From assembly GCF_000424285.1 (NCBI RefSeq), contig NZ_AUJP01000005.1:124001-188000 (forward strand): a stretch of DNA of 64,000 nucleotides, read 5' to 3'. Below the pieces are notes generated by a model, which was not told the DNA's origin, did no database searches, and saw only the letters and a program-made list of their open reading frames with translations. Origin of the DNA: Butyrivibrio sp. MB2005. Its GTDB lineage: Bacteria; Bacillota; Clostridia; Lachnospirales; Lachnospiraceae. Both the position numbers and the translations under genes were made by a program. Of this stretch, positions 53,563-62,920 are shown piece after piece (within the stretch, counting starts at the first letter, position 1; each line of letters opens with the position of its first letter).

Positions 53563-55692
53563 TTATTTCCTTCTTCTGATGATCCAGACTGCAAGACCTG
53601 CGAAGAATATCACAAGCACAAGTGCTGCAAAGCCTGCCATCATGAATATGCAATAGCTTCCTTTTATTGATAAGGGTGTTTCTGCGTCTTTGGCAGGAAT
53701 TGTAACTAGTTCCTTATCAAAGGTTACAAGGGCATTTATTGAGTTAGCAAAAAGTCTTACGTTGTTGCCCTGAACCATCTGGTCAGCGCCTTCAGTAAAC
53801 ATGTCACCTGAAGAATAGATAACCGCTGTTGATGATCCGGAATCAAGTTCTTTTACAGCTTTAAGACCTATAATGTAAGGACCGTTCTCGCTCTTATCAT
53901 CAGGATTAGTAATTGACTGAAGGTAAGCACTGTCAGAACTCTTAAGAAGCTCTGTAACAGTAACGTCATCTTTTGCAGTATAACTAATAGCCTGACAAAG
54001 AGGTGCAAAAACACTTCCAAAGCCTTGTGATGTAATGGAGCTGGTAATAGTATCAGTTCCAAGTTCAGGTAAAATGTAATATGGATCAGAACCTGCTACA
54101 TAGTTATTAGCATCTGCCTCAATAATCACATTGCCTTCTTCAAGGCTTGCACCATAGTAATCAAGGATCTTGCCAAAATTAGTAAGCTCTCCGTCTGTCT
54201 TATAGAAGGTGATTATAAGTGCATTTCCGCCATTATTAAGATAATCAATTACCTTGTTTGCTTCATCCTCGCTGTAATCTACAAGAGGTGTATTGAGAAT
54301 AAGGAGCTTGCAGTCATCCGGTACCTTTTCACTTGTAAGAAGTGAAAGCTCTGAAACCTTTATATTGTCCTTATCCAGAACATCGCTGAATTTGGATGTA
54401 AATGAAATCTCATTGTGTCCTGTGATGCTGTAGGCGTTCATCATGTCATCATCGGAGAGGCATACATATTGAAGTGCATAAGTAAGCTCGCCCTCTGAGT
54501 CATAACCTGTGATTGACTGCTGATAAGTCTGATAGTCCATTGTGGATTCGAACATATCATTATAATTGATAACCTTGCTTCTTCCGTTAGTCTCATTTAC
54601 AACTATTACGCTTGAATAAGCAACCGAACTATCAGTGTAATTCTTTGCAAATTGAGGATTAAGAACAGGGTCAATATACTTAAGTGAAATATGATCATTT
54701 AATGATGCATACTGCTTTAGGATTTTCTCAATTGATTCATCCTTGGTCTTTGACTGGGCATCATCTTCCTGTGCAAAGAAATATAAAGTTATATCATCAG
54801 TGATCTCTTTTGCAATTTTCTCAGAGTCAGCTGTTAATGAATAAAGGTTCTGGGCTGTAACATCAGCTTCTCTTATCTCATCAGGTATCTGAAGTGCTGC
54901 CATATTTGCTGCTATAACCGCTGCAATAAGGATGATGACGGTTACAGAGCTGTAGGCTGTAATGCTGAAATTCTTTTTAGAAACAGAATATCTTCTCTTT
55001 TGAATTATCTGCACTGATAAGACAAGGAACAGAGCTGTTACTGATACAAAATAAACAATTGAAGTTACATCGCAGTTACCTGTCATCATCTTCGCCATTC
55101 TTGTTGAAAAATCAATGGTTGATGCAAGAAGATTCTTGGCAAAAGTAGAATTTAAACTGTTATAAAAATTGGAGCTTAAATTACCAAGCAAAATAATAAG
55201 TATTGAAATTACTGCACAGATAAGCGGGTTATCTGAAAGGTTGGAAATGAAAATGCATATTGCAATAAGCATCACTCCATAAAGGAAGAACCCAAGTATA
55301 CTTGTGTAATTCCATAAAAGCGGAACATCCCCAAAGAGGTTAAGTACAAGAGGCATTACGCAGATAAAAGCTACAGGTATTGCAAATATAGCTACAATTG
55401 CCAGAAACTTTCCAAAAACAATACTGCCAACTGAAACAGGAGCTGTAAGTATCAGCTGATCTGTCTTATTTTTCCTCTCCTCTGAAAAAGCTCTCATGCT
55501 AAGGATCGGAATCAGGAACATAAGTCCCCAGTAACCAAGGTTATACAGGGATCCGTTTATATTGTTTGAGAGTCCCATAAGGTTAAAAATAGTAAAGAAA
55601 AGTGAAAACATAAAAATGACTGCAGCGATAAACAGCGGTCCTATAAATGAACGAAGGTAGGATTTAAACTCCCTTTTAAATATAGCAAGCAT
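53563..55692 (-). CDS. ABC-2 permease fused to GldG-like extracytoplasmic domain
   Basis: 709 residues. Residues 1-~240 are an ABC-2 type permease with six helices (MLAIFKREFKSYLRSFIGPLF start; RAFSEERKNKTDQLILTAPV conserved motif). A further helix (~245-270) leads to a large outside domain of the GldG/ABC_transp_aux type (~275-670; DDITLYFFAQED, KVINYNDMFE, KLLILNTPLVDYSEDE), then a final helix and RRRK. This equals GldF plus GldG in one chain. It overlaps the ATPase gene by one base (TAATG). Gliding is not expected here; a role in envelope or lipid/peptide export is inference. Confidence 0.88.
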   Translation of the reverse strand: MLAIFKREFKSYLRSFIGPLFIAAVIFMFSLFFTIFNLMGLSNNINGSLYNLGYWGLMFLIPILSMRAFSEERKNKTDQLILTAPVSVGSIVFGKFLAIVAIFAIPVAFICVMPLVLNLFGDVPLLWNYTSILGFFLYGVMLIAICIFISNLSDNPLICAVISILIILLGNLSSNFYNSLNSTFAKNLLASTIDFSTRMAKMMTGNCDVTSIVYFVSVTALFLVLSVQIIQKRRYSVSKKNFSITAYSSVTVIILIAAVIAANMAALQIPDEIREADVTAQNLYSLTADSEKIAKEITDDITLYFFAQEDDAQSKTKDESIEKILKQYASLNDHISLKYIDPVLNPQFAKNYTDSSVAYSSVIVVNETNGRSKVINYNDMFESTMDYQTYQQSITGYDSEGELTYALQYVCLSDDDMMNAYSITGHNEISFTSKFSDVLDKDNIKVSELSLLTSEKVPDDCKLLILNTPLVDYSEDEANKVIDYLNNGGNALIITFYKTDGELTNFGKILDYYGASLEEGNVIIEADANNYVAGSDPYYILPELGTDTITSSITSQGFGSVFAPLCQAISYTAKDDVTVTELLKSSDSAYLQSITNPDDKSENGPYIIGLKAVKELDSGSSTAVIYSSGDMFTEGADQMVQGNNVRLFANSINALVTFDKELVTIPAKDAETPLSIKGSYCIFMMAGFAALVLVIFFAGLAVWIIRRRK

Positions 55693-56765
55693 TATTCCTC
55701 ATCCTCCTTATTTTCAGCTTCTTCTTTCTTATCCTCGGCAACATTTTCCTCTGTTGCTTCTTCGGATTTTTCTTCAGCAGAATCAGTGTCAGCCTTTGAG
55801 GCTTCACTGTTATTCTGAATCTCTTCATCTCCAAGGCCTGTAGCTTCCAGGAATACATCCTCAAGAGTCTTTTTCTGAGTCTCCATAGAAAGTACAGGCA
55901 GTCCGATTCCTGCAAGGGCTCTTGCGATATCGGCTCTGATGTCCTCAGATGAATTGTTGACTACTTCAACTATTACGCCACCCTGAGCATCCTTTTCTTC
56001 CTCAATAGTAATTTCAGAAATTGAAGGTACTCCTGCAAGAGCGCCTCTGATCTGAGCTTCTGTACCAAGAATTGACATTTTGATATGCTCAGCACCGCTA
56101 AACTTATCTTCAAGTTCTGAAGGAGTTCCCTGACAAACAAGCTTGCCATGAGAGATAATTAGCACGTCATCGCAAACTTCATTAACCTCAGACAAAATAT
56201 GTGAGCTGAGGATTACGATATGATCATCTCTAAGAGATCTGATAAGATTCCTTATCTCAATGATCTGCTGAGGATCAAGACCAACTGTGGGTTCATCCAA
56301 AATGATGACCTCAGGAAATCCAATAAGAGCCTGAGCAAGACCTACTCTTTGTCTGTAGCCCTTTGACAGATTCCTTATCATGCGCCCTTCATATTCGCCG
56401 AGCATAGTAAGACTCATGATTTTCGCAAGCTGGTCTCTTCTTTCTTTTTTGGGTACCTTTTTAAGATCTGCAACAAAATAAAGATATTCGGATACAGTCA
56501 TATCCATATAAAGAGGTGGAAGCTCAGGAAGATATCCGATACACTTTTTAGCTTCCTCCGGTTCTTTTACAATATCATGTCCATCGATTGTTACCGTTCC
56601 CCCATTGGCAGCAATATATCCTGTCATGATGTTCATAGTTGTTGATTTACCTGCACCGTTAGGTCCAAGAAAACCGTAAATCTTACCTTTTTCAAGAGTA
56701 AATGATAAATGATCTACTGCTTTGTGATTGCCATAGCTTTTCACAATATCCTTGACTTCAATCAC
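55692..56765 (-). CDS. ABC transporter ATPase of the Gld-like system
   Basis: 357-residue ATPase (GldA/CcmA type). Walker A GPNGAGKST, Q-loop IGYLPELPP, signature LSKGYRQR, Walker B VIILDEPTVGLDP, H-loop ILSSHILSEV. The C-terminal ~50 residues are very acidic (Glu/Asp/Ala/Lys repeats) and look disordered; they are absent from standard members. It is the first gene of the unit with the fused permease and the DUF4340 protein. Confidence 0.92.
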   Translation of the reverse strand: MIEVKDIVKSYGNHKAVDHLSFTLEKGKIYGFLGPNGAGKSTTMNIMTGYIAANGGTVTIDGHDIVKEPEEAKKCIGYLPELPPLYMDMTVSEYLYFVADLKKVPKKERRDQLAKIMSLTMLGEYEGRMIRNLSKGYRQRVGLAQALIGFPEVIILDEPTVGLDPQQIIEIRNLIRSLRDDHIVILSSHILSEVNEVCDDVLIISHGKLVCQGTPSELEDKFSGAEHIKMSILGTEAQIRGALAGVPSISEITIEEEKDAQGGVIVEVVNNSSEDIRADIARALAGIGLPVLSMETQKKTLEDVFLEATGLGDEEIQNNSEASKADTDSAEEKSEEATEENVAEDKKEEAENKEDEE

Positions 56766-56796
56766 AGTAATTACCTCCCTTTATCGCTTTTAAAGC

Positions 56797-56845
56797 AAAA
56801 AAATCTGTGCAGTTAAGATAATCGCTTATCTCTATGCACAGACTT
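56797..56845 (-). terminator. Terminator after dut
   Basis: Minus-strand stem TCTGTGCA / TGCACAGA enclosing a second stem AGATAA / TTATCT, followed by seven T. It separates dut from the ABC genes. Confidence 0.85.
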
Positions 56846-56912
56846 TAGTTTACTACTGTATTAAATTTAATTTGTGACTTAATATGCAAGAAATTGTGAA
56901 AAAACTGTGTTT

Positions 56913-57350
56913 TTACTGTTTTCCTGTTGAACCAAAGCCGCCGGCTCCGCGCTCTGATTCCTTAAGCTCATCAGCAACCTCAAACTCCACCTCAAGATAA
57001 GGCTGAATAATGATCTGAGCGACTCTCTCATTGGGAGTAATTATGCGCTCTACATCAGAATCGTTATGTACAGCAACGATTATCTCACCGCGATAATCAG
57101 AATCAACAACTCCTACACAGTTAGCAGGGCGAAGACCTTCCTTTGTTGCGATACCACTTCTTGCATAGATACCGCCGAAATATCCATCCGGTATTTCCAT
57201 GGCAAGACCTGTTCCGATCTTTGCTGTTGTGTGAGGAGCGATCTTTGTATCCTCCTTCACATTGGCATAGAGGTCATAGCCTGCAGCTGCAAGACTGCCT
57301 CTTCCCGGAAGTGTAGCTTCGCTATCAAGCTTTTTGATTTTAACTAACAT
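56913..57350 (-). CDS. dut: dUTP diphosphatase
   Basis: Trimeric dUTPase (145 residues) that keeps uracil out of DNA and supplies dUMP. Five motifs are seen: GSLAAAGYDLYA (I), YARSGIATKEGL (II), VGVVDSDYRGEI (III, catalytic Asp), NERVAQIIIQPY (IV) and ERGAGGFGSTG (V). All are intact. It stands alone behind the GH13 gene with its own terminator. Confidence 0.95.
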   Translation of the reverse strand: MLVKIKKLDSEATLPGRGSLAAAGYDLYANVKEDTKIAPHTTAKIGTGLAMEIPDGYFGGIYARSGIATKEGLRPANCVGVVDSDYRGEIIVAVHNDSDVERIITPNERVAQIIIQPYLEVEFEVADELKESERGAGGFGSTGKQ

Positions 57351-57433
57351 TTTTCATACTCTCCTTTATAATGATGTTCTGCTCTTGCGTGTACTTGGCA
57401 AAACTATAATGTACATATTCAAATACTCATATT

Positions 57434-58741
57434 TTAATAAGGCTGAAGAACATAAGCAGTGCATGCAGGGATATCAAGGCCACCGCCAAAATCTATTGTA
57501 TCACCGGTTATGAGATCATGAGCTCTTCCTGCTCTTGCATTGAAATCAACATGAACAGGATTATCATCTGCATTAACAGCTATCATAACTCTGTCGCCCT
57601 CAGTCTCACGCTCAATTATACAATATTTATTCTGAAGAACCAGCTGCTTCATATCACCGTATTGCAAAGCTTTGCTTTCCTTCTTTGCTTTATAGAGCGC
57701 TGCGATTACATCTGTAAGTTCATTCCACTCCGGCTTATCAAAACAAGCTCTAAGAGCGGGATCCCCTTCTGACTTGTGAGCCTTGGCTCCCCATTCAGAG
57801 CCGTAATAAACAGTAGGTATTCCGGGCATTCCAAACATCATTGCATAGATAAGCGGGAGATGTCTTTCGTTATTAAGGTTACTTGCTATTCTTGACACAT
57901 CATGATTGTCTACAAACGAAAGAAGATGCTCACCTCTGTACATGCACCAGTTTTCAGGACCAAACTGACGAAGAAGTGAATGAACTATCTCAAACATATT
58001 CATAGAATTAAAGCTTGAGAAAAGCCCTTTATAGCACTCATAGTTTGTAGCACTGTGGCAAAGCTCCGGTCCCATAACCTTGTGATAATCGCCGCCGATC
58101 ATCTCACCCACAAGGAAAAAGTCCTCTTTTCTTGCAAGCATTGAGCCTCTGAGCCTTTTGATAAAATTCTGTTCAAGGCAATATGCCACATCAAGCCTTA
58201 GGCCATCTATATCATATTCATCGATCCAGCTGTTTGCGGCATCAAGAAGATAGTTAACGACATTCTCATTCCACAGGTTCAGCTTAACAAGATCGTAGTT
58301 ACCTTCCCAACCTTCATAATAAAGACCGTCATTATAGCCGTCATTACCATCAAAGTTAATATGGAACCAGTCCTTATACTCACTGTCCCATCTCTTTTGA
58401 AGCACATCCTGGAATCCGAAAAAGCCGCGACCTACATGATTAAATACTCCATCAAGAATTACCTTAATGCCTTCCTTATGAAGCTTATCGCATACCTTTT
58501 TAAAATCCTTATTGGTACCAAGACGTACATCGATCTTTTTATAATCCCTTGTATTATAGCCATGGGTATCGGATTCAAATATTGGATTAAAGAGCACTGC
58601 ACCAACACCAAGCTTTTTAAGGTGCGGTATCCAGTCTATAACCTTTAATATCCTATGCTCCTGTTTGCCATCATTTTCAAACGGTGCCCCGCAATAACCC
58701 AAGGGATAGATTTGATAAAAACCTGTTTCGTATGCCCACAT
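57434..58741 (-). CDS. GH13 alpha-amylase family glycoside hydrolase
   Basis: 435-residue cytoplasmic GH13 enzyme without signal peptide. Conserved regions are intact: DGVFNHVGRG (I), DGLRLDVAYCL with the nucleophile Asp (II), LVGEMIGG with the acid/base Glu (III), FVDNHDVSRI (IV). The barrel is compact and a short beta domain ends the protein. It probably acts on maltodextrins or internal alpha-glucan (neopullulanase/cyclomaltodextrinase-like). GAGGGG precedes the ATG. It contrasts with the dead GlgB-like protein 5 kb away. Confidence 0.88.
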   Translation of the reverse strand: MWAYETGFYQIYPLGYCGAPFENDGKQEHRILKVIDWIPHLKKLGVGAVLFNPIFESDTHGYNTRDYKKIDVRLGTNKDFKKVCDKLHKEGIKVILDGVFNHVGRGFFGFQDVLQKRWDSEYKDWFHINFDGNDGYNDGLYYEGWEGNYDLVKLNLWNENVVNYLLDAANSWIDEYDIDGLRLDVAYCLEQNFIKRLRGSMLARKEDFFLVGEMIGGDYHKVMGPELCHSATNYECYKGLFSSFNSMNMFEIVHSLLRQFGPENWCMYRGEHLLSFVDNHDVSRIASNLNNERHLPLIYAMMFGMPGIPTVYYGSEWGAKAHKSEGDPALRACFDKPEWNELTDVIAALYKAKKESKALQYGDMKQLVLQNKYCIIERETEGDRVMIAVNADDNPVHVDFNARAGRAHDLITGDTIDFGGGLDIPACTAYVLQPY

Positions 58742-58783
58742 AATTATCCCCTCATAAAAAAATGTAAGTAAATATTGATAAAC

Positions 58784-58933
58784 GAATTGCTCCGTTTCTT
58801 CGAAACTCTCGCAATTCTACAAATATTCGGAAACCGCTAATTTACTTCGTAAATTGCTAATTCCTCATATTTGTTAGGGTCATGAAGTCAAAATGCTCAA
58901 CATGCAAGCATGCCCGCATTTTTGACTTATGAC
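58784..58933. repeat. Three consecutive hairpins (IR4 region)
   Basis: In the 208-bp gap between the DEAD-box and GH13 genes: 58784-58817 (GAATTGC / GCAATTC with inner GTTTC-TTCG-GAAAC), 58819-58874 (ACAAATAT / ATATTTGT with AATTTAC-TTCG-GTAAATT apex) and 58879-58933 (GTCAT, AAGTCAAA, TGC paired with GCA, TTTGACTT, ATGAC, and an inner CATGC / GCATG). Two have TTCG loops. No T-run of terminator type follows. Confidence 0.8.
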
Positions 58934-58949
58934 ACCTATATCAATTATA

Positions 58950-60593
58950 TCAGTTTTCTCTACGACTTATGCCAAGTTTTTCACTTTTGGGTCTGGTATT
59001 TCTTCTAAACTTATCAGCTGATGCCTTTTTATGCTTTGCACCTTTACCTGCATCGGAGAAGAATCCGCCCTTTTTACCATCCTTGGAGAAGAATTTCTTC
59101 TTACCATCCTTATCTGATGAGAAGCCTCTTCCTCTGCCACCGCGGTCCTTATCTCCGAAGAATCCCTTGCCGTCACGTCTTCTGTCACCTGTTCTCTTGC
59201 CATCACGGAAAGAATGACCTCTTCTTGGAACCTTAAAGTCAATCTCTGCAGGAGCCTTACCCATCTTGAGTTTGAGAAGACCTGCTGCAAGCTGCTCTGC
59301 TGTATATTCGCCTTCATCGATTTTCTTCTGAACAAAGTCATAAGCATCGCCGACTTCGTTATTCTCAATAAGATCAATTACCTCAGAGAAAACCTTTCTT
59401 GCCTTTGCTCTCTGAACTTCCTTAACTGAAGGTATATCATTTTCTTCAATCTTCGTATGGCAGTTTCTCTCAATTTCGCGAAGCTTATACATCTCTCTTG
59501 GTGTTACAAGTGTATAAGACTTACCGCTTTTACCTGCACGGCCTGTTCTGCCTATTCTGTGTACATAATATTCTGTATCTTCAGGAATATCGTAGTTAAA
59601 TACAGCAGTAACTCCGCTAACATCGATTCCTCTTGCAGCAACGTCTGTTGCAATAAGGAAATCGGCCTGTCCGAATCTGAAAATATTCATAACAGTATCT
59701 CTCTGATACTGTGAGAGATCTCCGTGTAGGCCTTCAGCTCTAAAGCCCTTCTTCTTAAGACTTGATGTAAGCTCATCTACTCTCTTTTTGGTATTACAGA
59801 AAATAAGGCTTCTCTTTGGCTGATTGTATTCAATAAGTCTTGTAAGAGCTTCCTCCTTATAAACCTGAGGAATCACATAATAACTCTGTTCAATGGCCTT
59901 AACTGTGATCTCCTTGGGAGTCATACGGATGTACTCTGCGTCGTGCTGATACTTTTTGGTGATCTGCAAAATAGGCTCAGGCATTGTTGCTGAGAAAAGA
60001 GCTGTCTGTCTCTCTTCAGGCATACCTTCAAGAATGGTCTCAATATCATCCCTAAAGCCCATATCCAGCATCTCATCAGCTTCATCAAGAACAAGGATTT
60101 TAACATCCTTCATCTTCATGGTGTGGCGTCTCATGTGATCCATTACACGTCCGGGTGTACCTACAACAATCTGAACTCCTGATGAAAGTGCTCTTATCTG
60201 TCTTGAAATGTCCTGACCGCCATAAACTGCAAGAACCTTTATTCCATGCATGTATTTACCAAAGCTTCTAAGGTCATCGGCTGCCTGCATTGCAAGCTCT
60301 CTTGTGGGACAGAGAATTACTGCCTGAAGATGCTTTGATTCAGGATTGATGCTCTGAAGTGTGGGTATACCAAAGGCAGCAGTTTTTCCTGTCCCTGTCT
60401 GGGCCTGTCCGATAAGGTCTGTACCTCTCATCATCACAGGAATCGCAGCAGCCTGAATGGGTGACATGTATTCAAATCCCATCTCTGTAACTGCACGAAG
60501 AACTCTTTCATCAATTCCTTCAGCCTCATCATATCTGATACGTGTATCTTTCTTTTCCTCTTCTTCCATTACGTCTTTTAAAATATCTGACAT
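58950..60593 (-). CDS. DEAD-box RNA helicase
   Basis: 547-residue ATP-dependent RNA helicase of the CshA/DeaD group, acting in ribosome assembly and mRNA turnover. Motifs: Q-motif GFEYMSPIQAAAIP, AQTGTGKTAAF, PTRELAMQ, TPGRVMD, DEADEMLDMGF, SATMP, then ATDVAARGIDV and HRIGRTGRAG. The last ~110 residues are rich in Gly, Arg, Lys and Asp (RGGRGRG-type), a typical RNA-binding tail. The frame continues to 60641, but that part lies in the pgsA terminator; AAAGAGG before the ATG at 60593 fixes the start. Confidence 0.94.
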   Translation of the reverse strand: MSDILKDVMEEEEKKDTRIRYDEAEGIDERVLRAVTEMGFEYMSPIQAAAIPVMMRGTDLIGQAQTGTGKTAAFGIPTLQSINPESKHLQAVILCPTRELAMQAADDLRSFGKYMHGIKVLAVYGGQDISRQIRALSSGVQIVVGTPGRVMDHMRRHTMKMKDVKILVLDEADEMLDMGFRDDIETILEGMPEERQTALFSATMPEPILQITKKYQHDAEYIRMTPKEITVKAIEQSYYVIPQVYKEEALTRLIEYNQPKRSLIFCNTKKRVDELTSSLKKKGFRAEGLHGDLSQYQRDTVMNIFRFGQADFLIATDVAARGIDVSGVTAVFNYDIPEDTEYYVHRIGRTGRAGKSGKSYTLVTPREMYKLREIERNCHTKIEENDIPSVKEVQRAKARKVFSEVIDLIENNEVGDAYDFVQKKIDEGEYTAEQLAAGLLKLKMGKAPAEIDFKVPRRGHSFRDGKRTGDRRRDGKGFFGDKDRGGRGRGFSSDKDGKKKFFSKDGKKGGFFSDAGKGAKHKKASADKFRRNTRPKSEKLGISRREN

Positions 60594-60612
60594 TCTTACC
60601 TCTTTCTTTTTA

Positions 60613-60660
60613 TAAAAAAATGGAGGACAACATTTAAACAATAAATGCTGTCCCCCACTA
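60613..60660 (-). terminator. Terminator of the gmk-rpoZ-rimO-pgsA unit
   Basis: Minus-strand stem GGGGGACAGCATTTA / TAAATGTTGTCCTCC with a short loop, followed by ATTTTTTTAT, 12 bp after the pgsA stop. Confidence 0.85.
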
Positions 60661-60671
60661 GCATTACTAAA

Positions 60672-61208
60672 TTACATTGCTCCGCTCATAACGTCTTTAT
60701 TCTTAATAAGATAATCAACAAGCGAAACTATAGTGAGCACAAGTGCTATATACATTATTATCGTTGTTACTACCTGCAACTGTCCGATATTGGCGATCAT
60801 TAAAACTACCATTATCATCTGGAAAGTTGTTTTGAACTTACCCCAGTAGCTTGCGGCTATAACCCTTCCCTTTTCAACTGCTATCAGTCTGAAGCCGCTA
60901 ATTATAAACTCTCTTGCGATAATCACAACCACTATCCAAGAAGGAATTCTGCCAAGCTCTATAAGGCAGATCATGGCGCTACAAACAAGAAGCTTATCCG
61001 CAAGCGGATCCATAAATTTCCCAAAATCTGTTACCAGATTATATTTTCTGGCGATTTTGCCATCAGCCAGATCCGTAAGCGATGCAATTACGAAAATCGT
61101 AAGTGCTATCCACTTATCAGGCTCTCCAAAAATCGGCACAAGTAAAAATATAACAAAAAACGGAATAAGTAAAACCCTAAATACAGTAAGTTTATTCGGT
61201 AAATTCAT
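60672..61208 (-). CDS. pgsA: CDP-diacylglycerol-glycerol-3-phosphate 3-phosphatidyltransferase
   Basis: Membrane enzyme that makes phosphatidylglycerol phosphate (178 residues). The start MNLPNKLTVFRVLLIPFFV is typical. The CDP-alcohol phosphatidyltransferase signature is complete: D-LA-DG-KI-AR, eight residues, G, three residues, D, three residues, D (SLTDLADGKIARKYNL to FMDPLADKLL). Several helices follow. The frame extends to 61238, but the ATG at 61208 with GGAGGGGG upstream is preferred. It overlaps the end of rimO by 17 bp. Confidence 0.93.
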   Translation of the reverse strand: MNLPNKLTVFRVLLIPFFVIFLLVPIFGEPDKWIALTIFVIASLTDLADGKIARKYNLVTDFGKFMDPLADKLLVCSAMICLIELGRIPSWIVVVIIAREFIISGFRLIAVEKGRVIAASYWGKFKTTFQMIMVVLMIANIGQLQVVTTIIMYIALVLTIVSLVDYLIKNKDVMSGAM

Positions 61209-62589
61209 CCTGGTCCCCCTCCACAATAAGTTCCCCAACCAGATCGTAATCGTTGGAACCTGTTATTTTTACTTCTACGAACTGTCCGCTCATAAGATCA
61301 AACGGTACATTCATTATAAAAATATATCCATCTACATCAGGCGCATCCATAAAGGTACGACCAACGTAAGTATAACCATATTCGTCTTCGTCATCATCAG
61401 TAATTCTGCCCTCAATTACAACAGAAACTGTCTGACCTACACGATTTCTTGCAGCCTCAAAAACTATCTCCTGCTGAAGCTCCATTATCTCATCGCGGCG
61501 CTGTTCTTTGATATCTTCATCAATCTGATCCGGCATCTCGCCTGCAACAGTGTCCTCTTCCTGGGAGTAGGTAAAACATCCAAGTCTGTCAAATCTCATC
61601 TCTTTTACAAACTCCAGTGTCTCCCTATGATCCTCGTCAAGCTCTCCCGGGAATCCTGCGATAAGAGTCGTTCTTAAACATATATCAGGAATTCTCTCTC
61701 TGATGTATTTTATTCTCTCAGTAATCTCAGCTCTGTTGGTCTTTCTGCCCATCATGCGAAGCACATGGTCAGAACCGCTCTGAATAGGGATATCAAGATA
61801 ATTACAGATCTTAGGCTCATTTGCTATGGTCTCTATCATCTCGTCTGTAATCTCTTCGGGATAACAATACATAAGCCTTATCCAGTTGATACCCTCAACC
61901 TTGCAAAGCTCTTTAAGAAGTTCAGGTAGCTTCTTCTCTCCATAGAGATCTACTCCGTAAAGTGTTGTCTCCTGTGCAACAAGAATCAGCTCTGAAACAC
62001 CTTTATCAGCAAGTGTCTTTGCTTCAGCAACAAGCTCATCCATAGGAACTGAGCGATATCTTCCTCTTACCTTGGGAATTACACAGTAGGTACAGTTTTT
62101 ATTGCAGCCCTCTGCAATCTTAAGATAATTGAACTGACCGCCTGTAGTCTGGATTCTTTTCCTGTTTCCTACAGGCTTTTTATCAAGACTGTCCAGATAC
62201 TCTTTCTCAGATAGTGATTTTTCTGAAACAGCGTTCTCTTCAAGAACAGAATCCAAAGCTTCTATAATATGCTCGATTGATGCTGTACCGATAATTCTGT
62301 CAACCTCAGGAATCTCCTTAAGGACTTCATCACGGTATCTCTCAGCAAGACAGCCCGTTACAATAAGCGCCTTATACTGACCGGAAGTGCGATACTTTGC
62401 AAGATCAATGATAGTGTTGATACTTTCTTCCTTAGCATCACCAATAAAGCAGCATGTGTTTACTACAGCTGCTTCAGCGATCTCTTCATCATCTGTGAAT
62501 TCATGACCTCTGCTGGATAGCATTCCGAGCATAACCTCGGAATCTACACGGTTTTTATCACATCCAAGTGATACAAATAAGATTTTCAT
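61192..62589 (-). CDS. rimO: Ribosomal protein S12 methylthiotransferase
   Basis: Radical-SAM enzyme that methylthiolates Asp of ribosomal protein S12 (465 residues). Domain order: UPF0004 (ILFVSLGCDKNRVDSEVMLG with auxiliary cluster cysteines), radical SAM (ISEGCN-type: KIAEGCNKNCTYCVIP, CxxxCxxC), and a C-terminal TRAM domain ending near residue 450. SLGCDKNRVDSE is the RimO-type start, unlike MiaB. It lies 13 bp after rpoZ. Confidence 0.94.
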   Translation of the reverse strand: MKILFVSLGCDKNRVDSEVMLGMLSSRGHEFTDDEEIAEAAVVNTCCFIGDAKEESINTIIDLAKYRTSGQYKALIVTGCLAERYRDEVLKEIPEVDRIIGTASIEHIIEALDSVLEENAVSEKSLSEKEYLDSLDKKPVGNRKRIQTTGGQFNYLKIAEGCNKNCTYCVIPKVRGRYRSVPMDELVAEAKTLADKGVSELILVAQETTLYGVDLYGEKKLPELLKELCKVEGINWIRLMYCYPEEITDEMIETIANEPKICNYLDIPIQSGSDHVLRMMGRKTNRAEITERIKYIRERIPDICLRTTLIAGFPGELDEDHRETLEFVKEMRFDRLGCFTYSQEEDTVAGEMPDQIDEDIKEQRRDEIMELQQEIVFEAARNRVGQTVSVVIEGRITDDDEDEYGYTYVGRTFMDAPDVDGYIFIMNVPFDLMSGQFVEVKITGSNDYDLVGELIVEGDQDEFTE

Positions 62590-62602
62590 AGATTATTATC
62601 TA

Positions 62603-62884
62603 TTACTCCTCTGTAGTGATCTCTTCGTTCTCTGCAGTAAGAGCAGCCTTCTCTTCATCAGAAAGAATACGAAGCTTGTCTTCATTGAGCTCGTCAACAG
62701 CGATTGAAAGGAATTTCTCCTTATCCTTAACCTTTACCATAGGCTCATCACCTGCGATAAGCTGTCTTGCTCTCTTAGCTGTAGCCATAACGATTGAGTA
62801 TCTTGAGCTGATGATAGGCTCATTACCTTCCTCAACGTCCTTATTAACTACCTTCATTAAATCTACGTATGACGGATGTATCAT
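62603..62884 (-). CDS. rpoZ: RNA polymerase omega subunit
   Basis: Small omega subunit (93 residues) that assists beta' folding. MIHPSYVDLM start, SSRYSIVMATAKRARQLIAG core motif and a KFLSIAVDELNEDKL helix. The acidic tail is normal for Clostridia. GGAGG precedes the ATG. It sits between gmk and rimO. Confidence 0.93.
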   Translation of the reverse strand: MIHPSYVDLMKVVNKDVEEGNEPIISSRYSIVMATAKRARQLIAGDEPMVKVKDKEKFLSIAVDELNEDKLRILSDEEKAALTAENEEITTEE

Positions 62885-62920
62885 CTTTTTCCTCCATTAA
62901 AAACATAAGTTTATTATAGC

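Noticed and set aside
60973-61677. Plus-strand open frame of 234 codons
   Set aside because: It crosses the pgsA-rimO boundary, both secure genes on the other strand.
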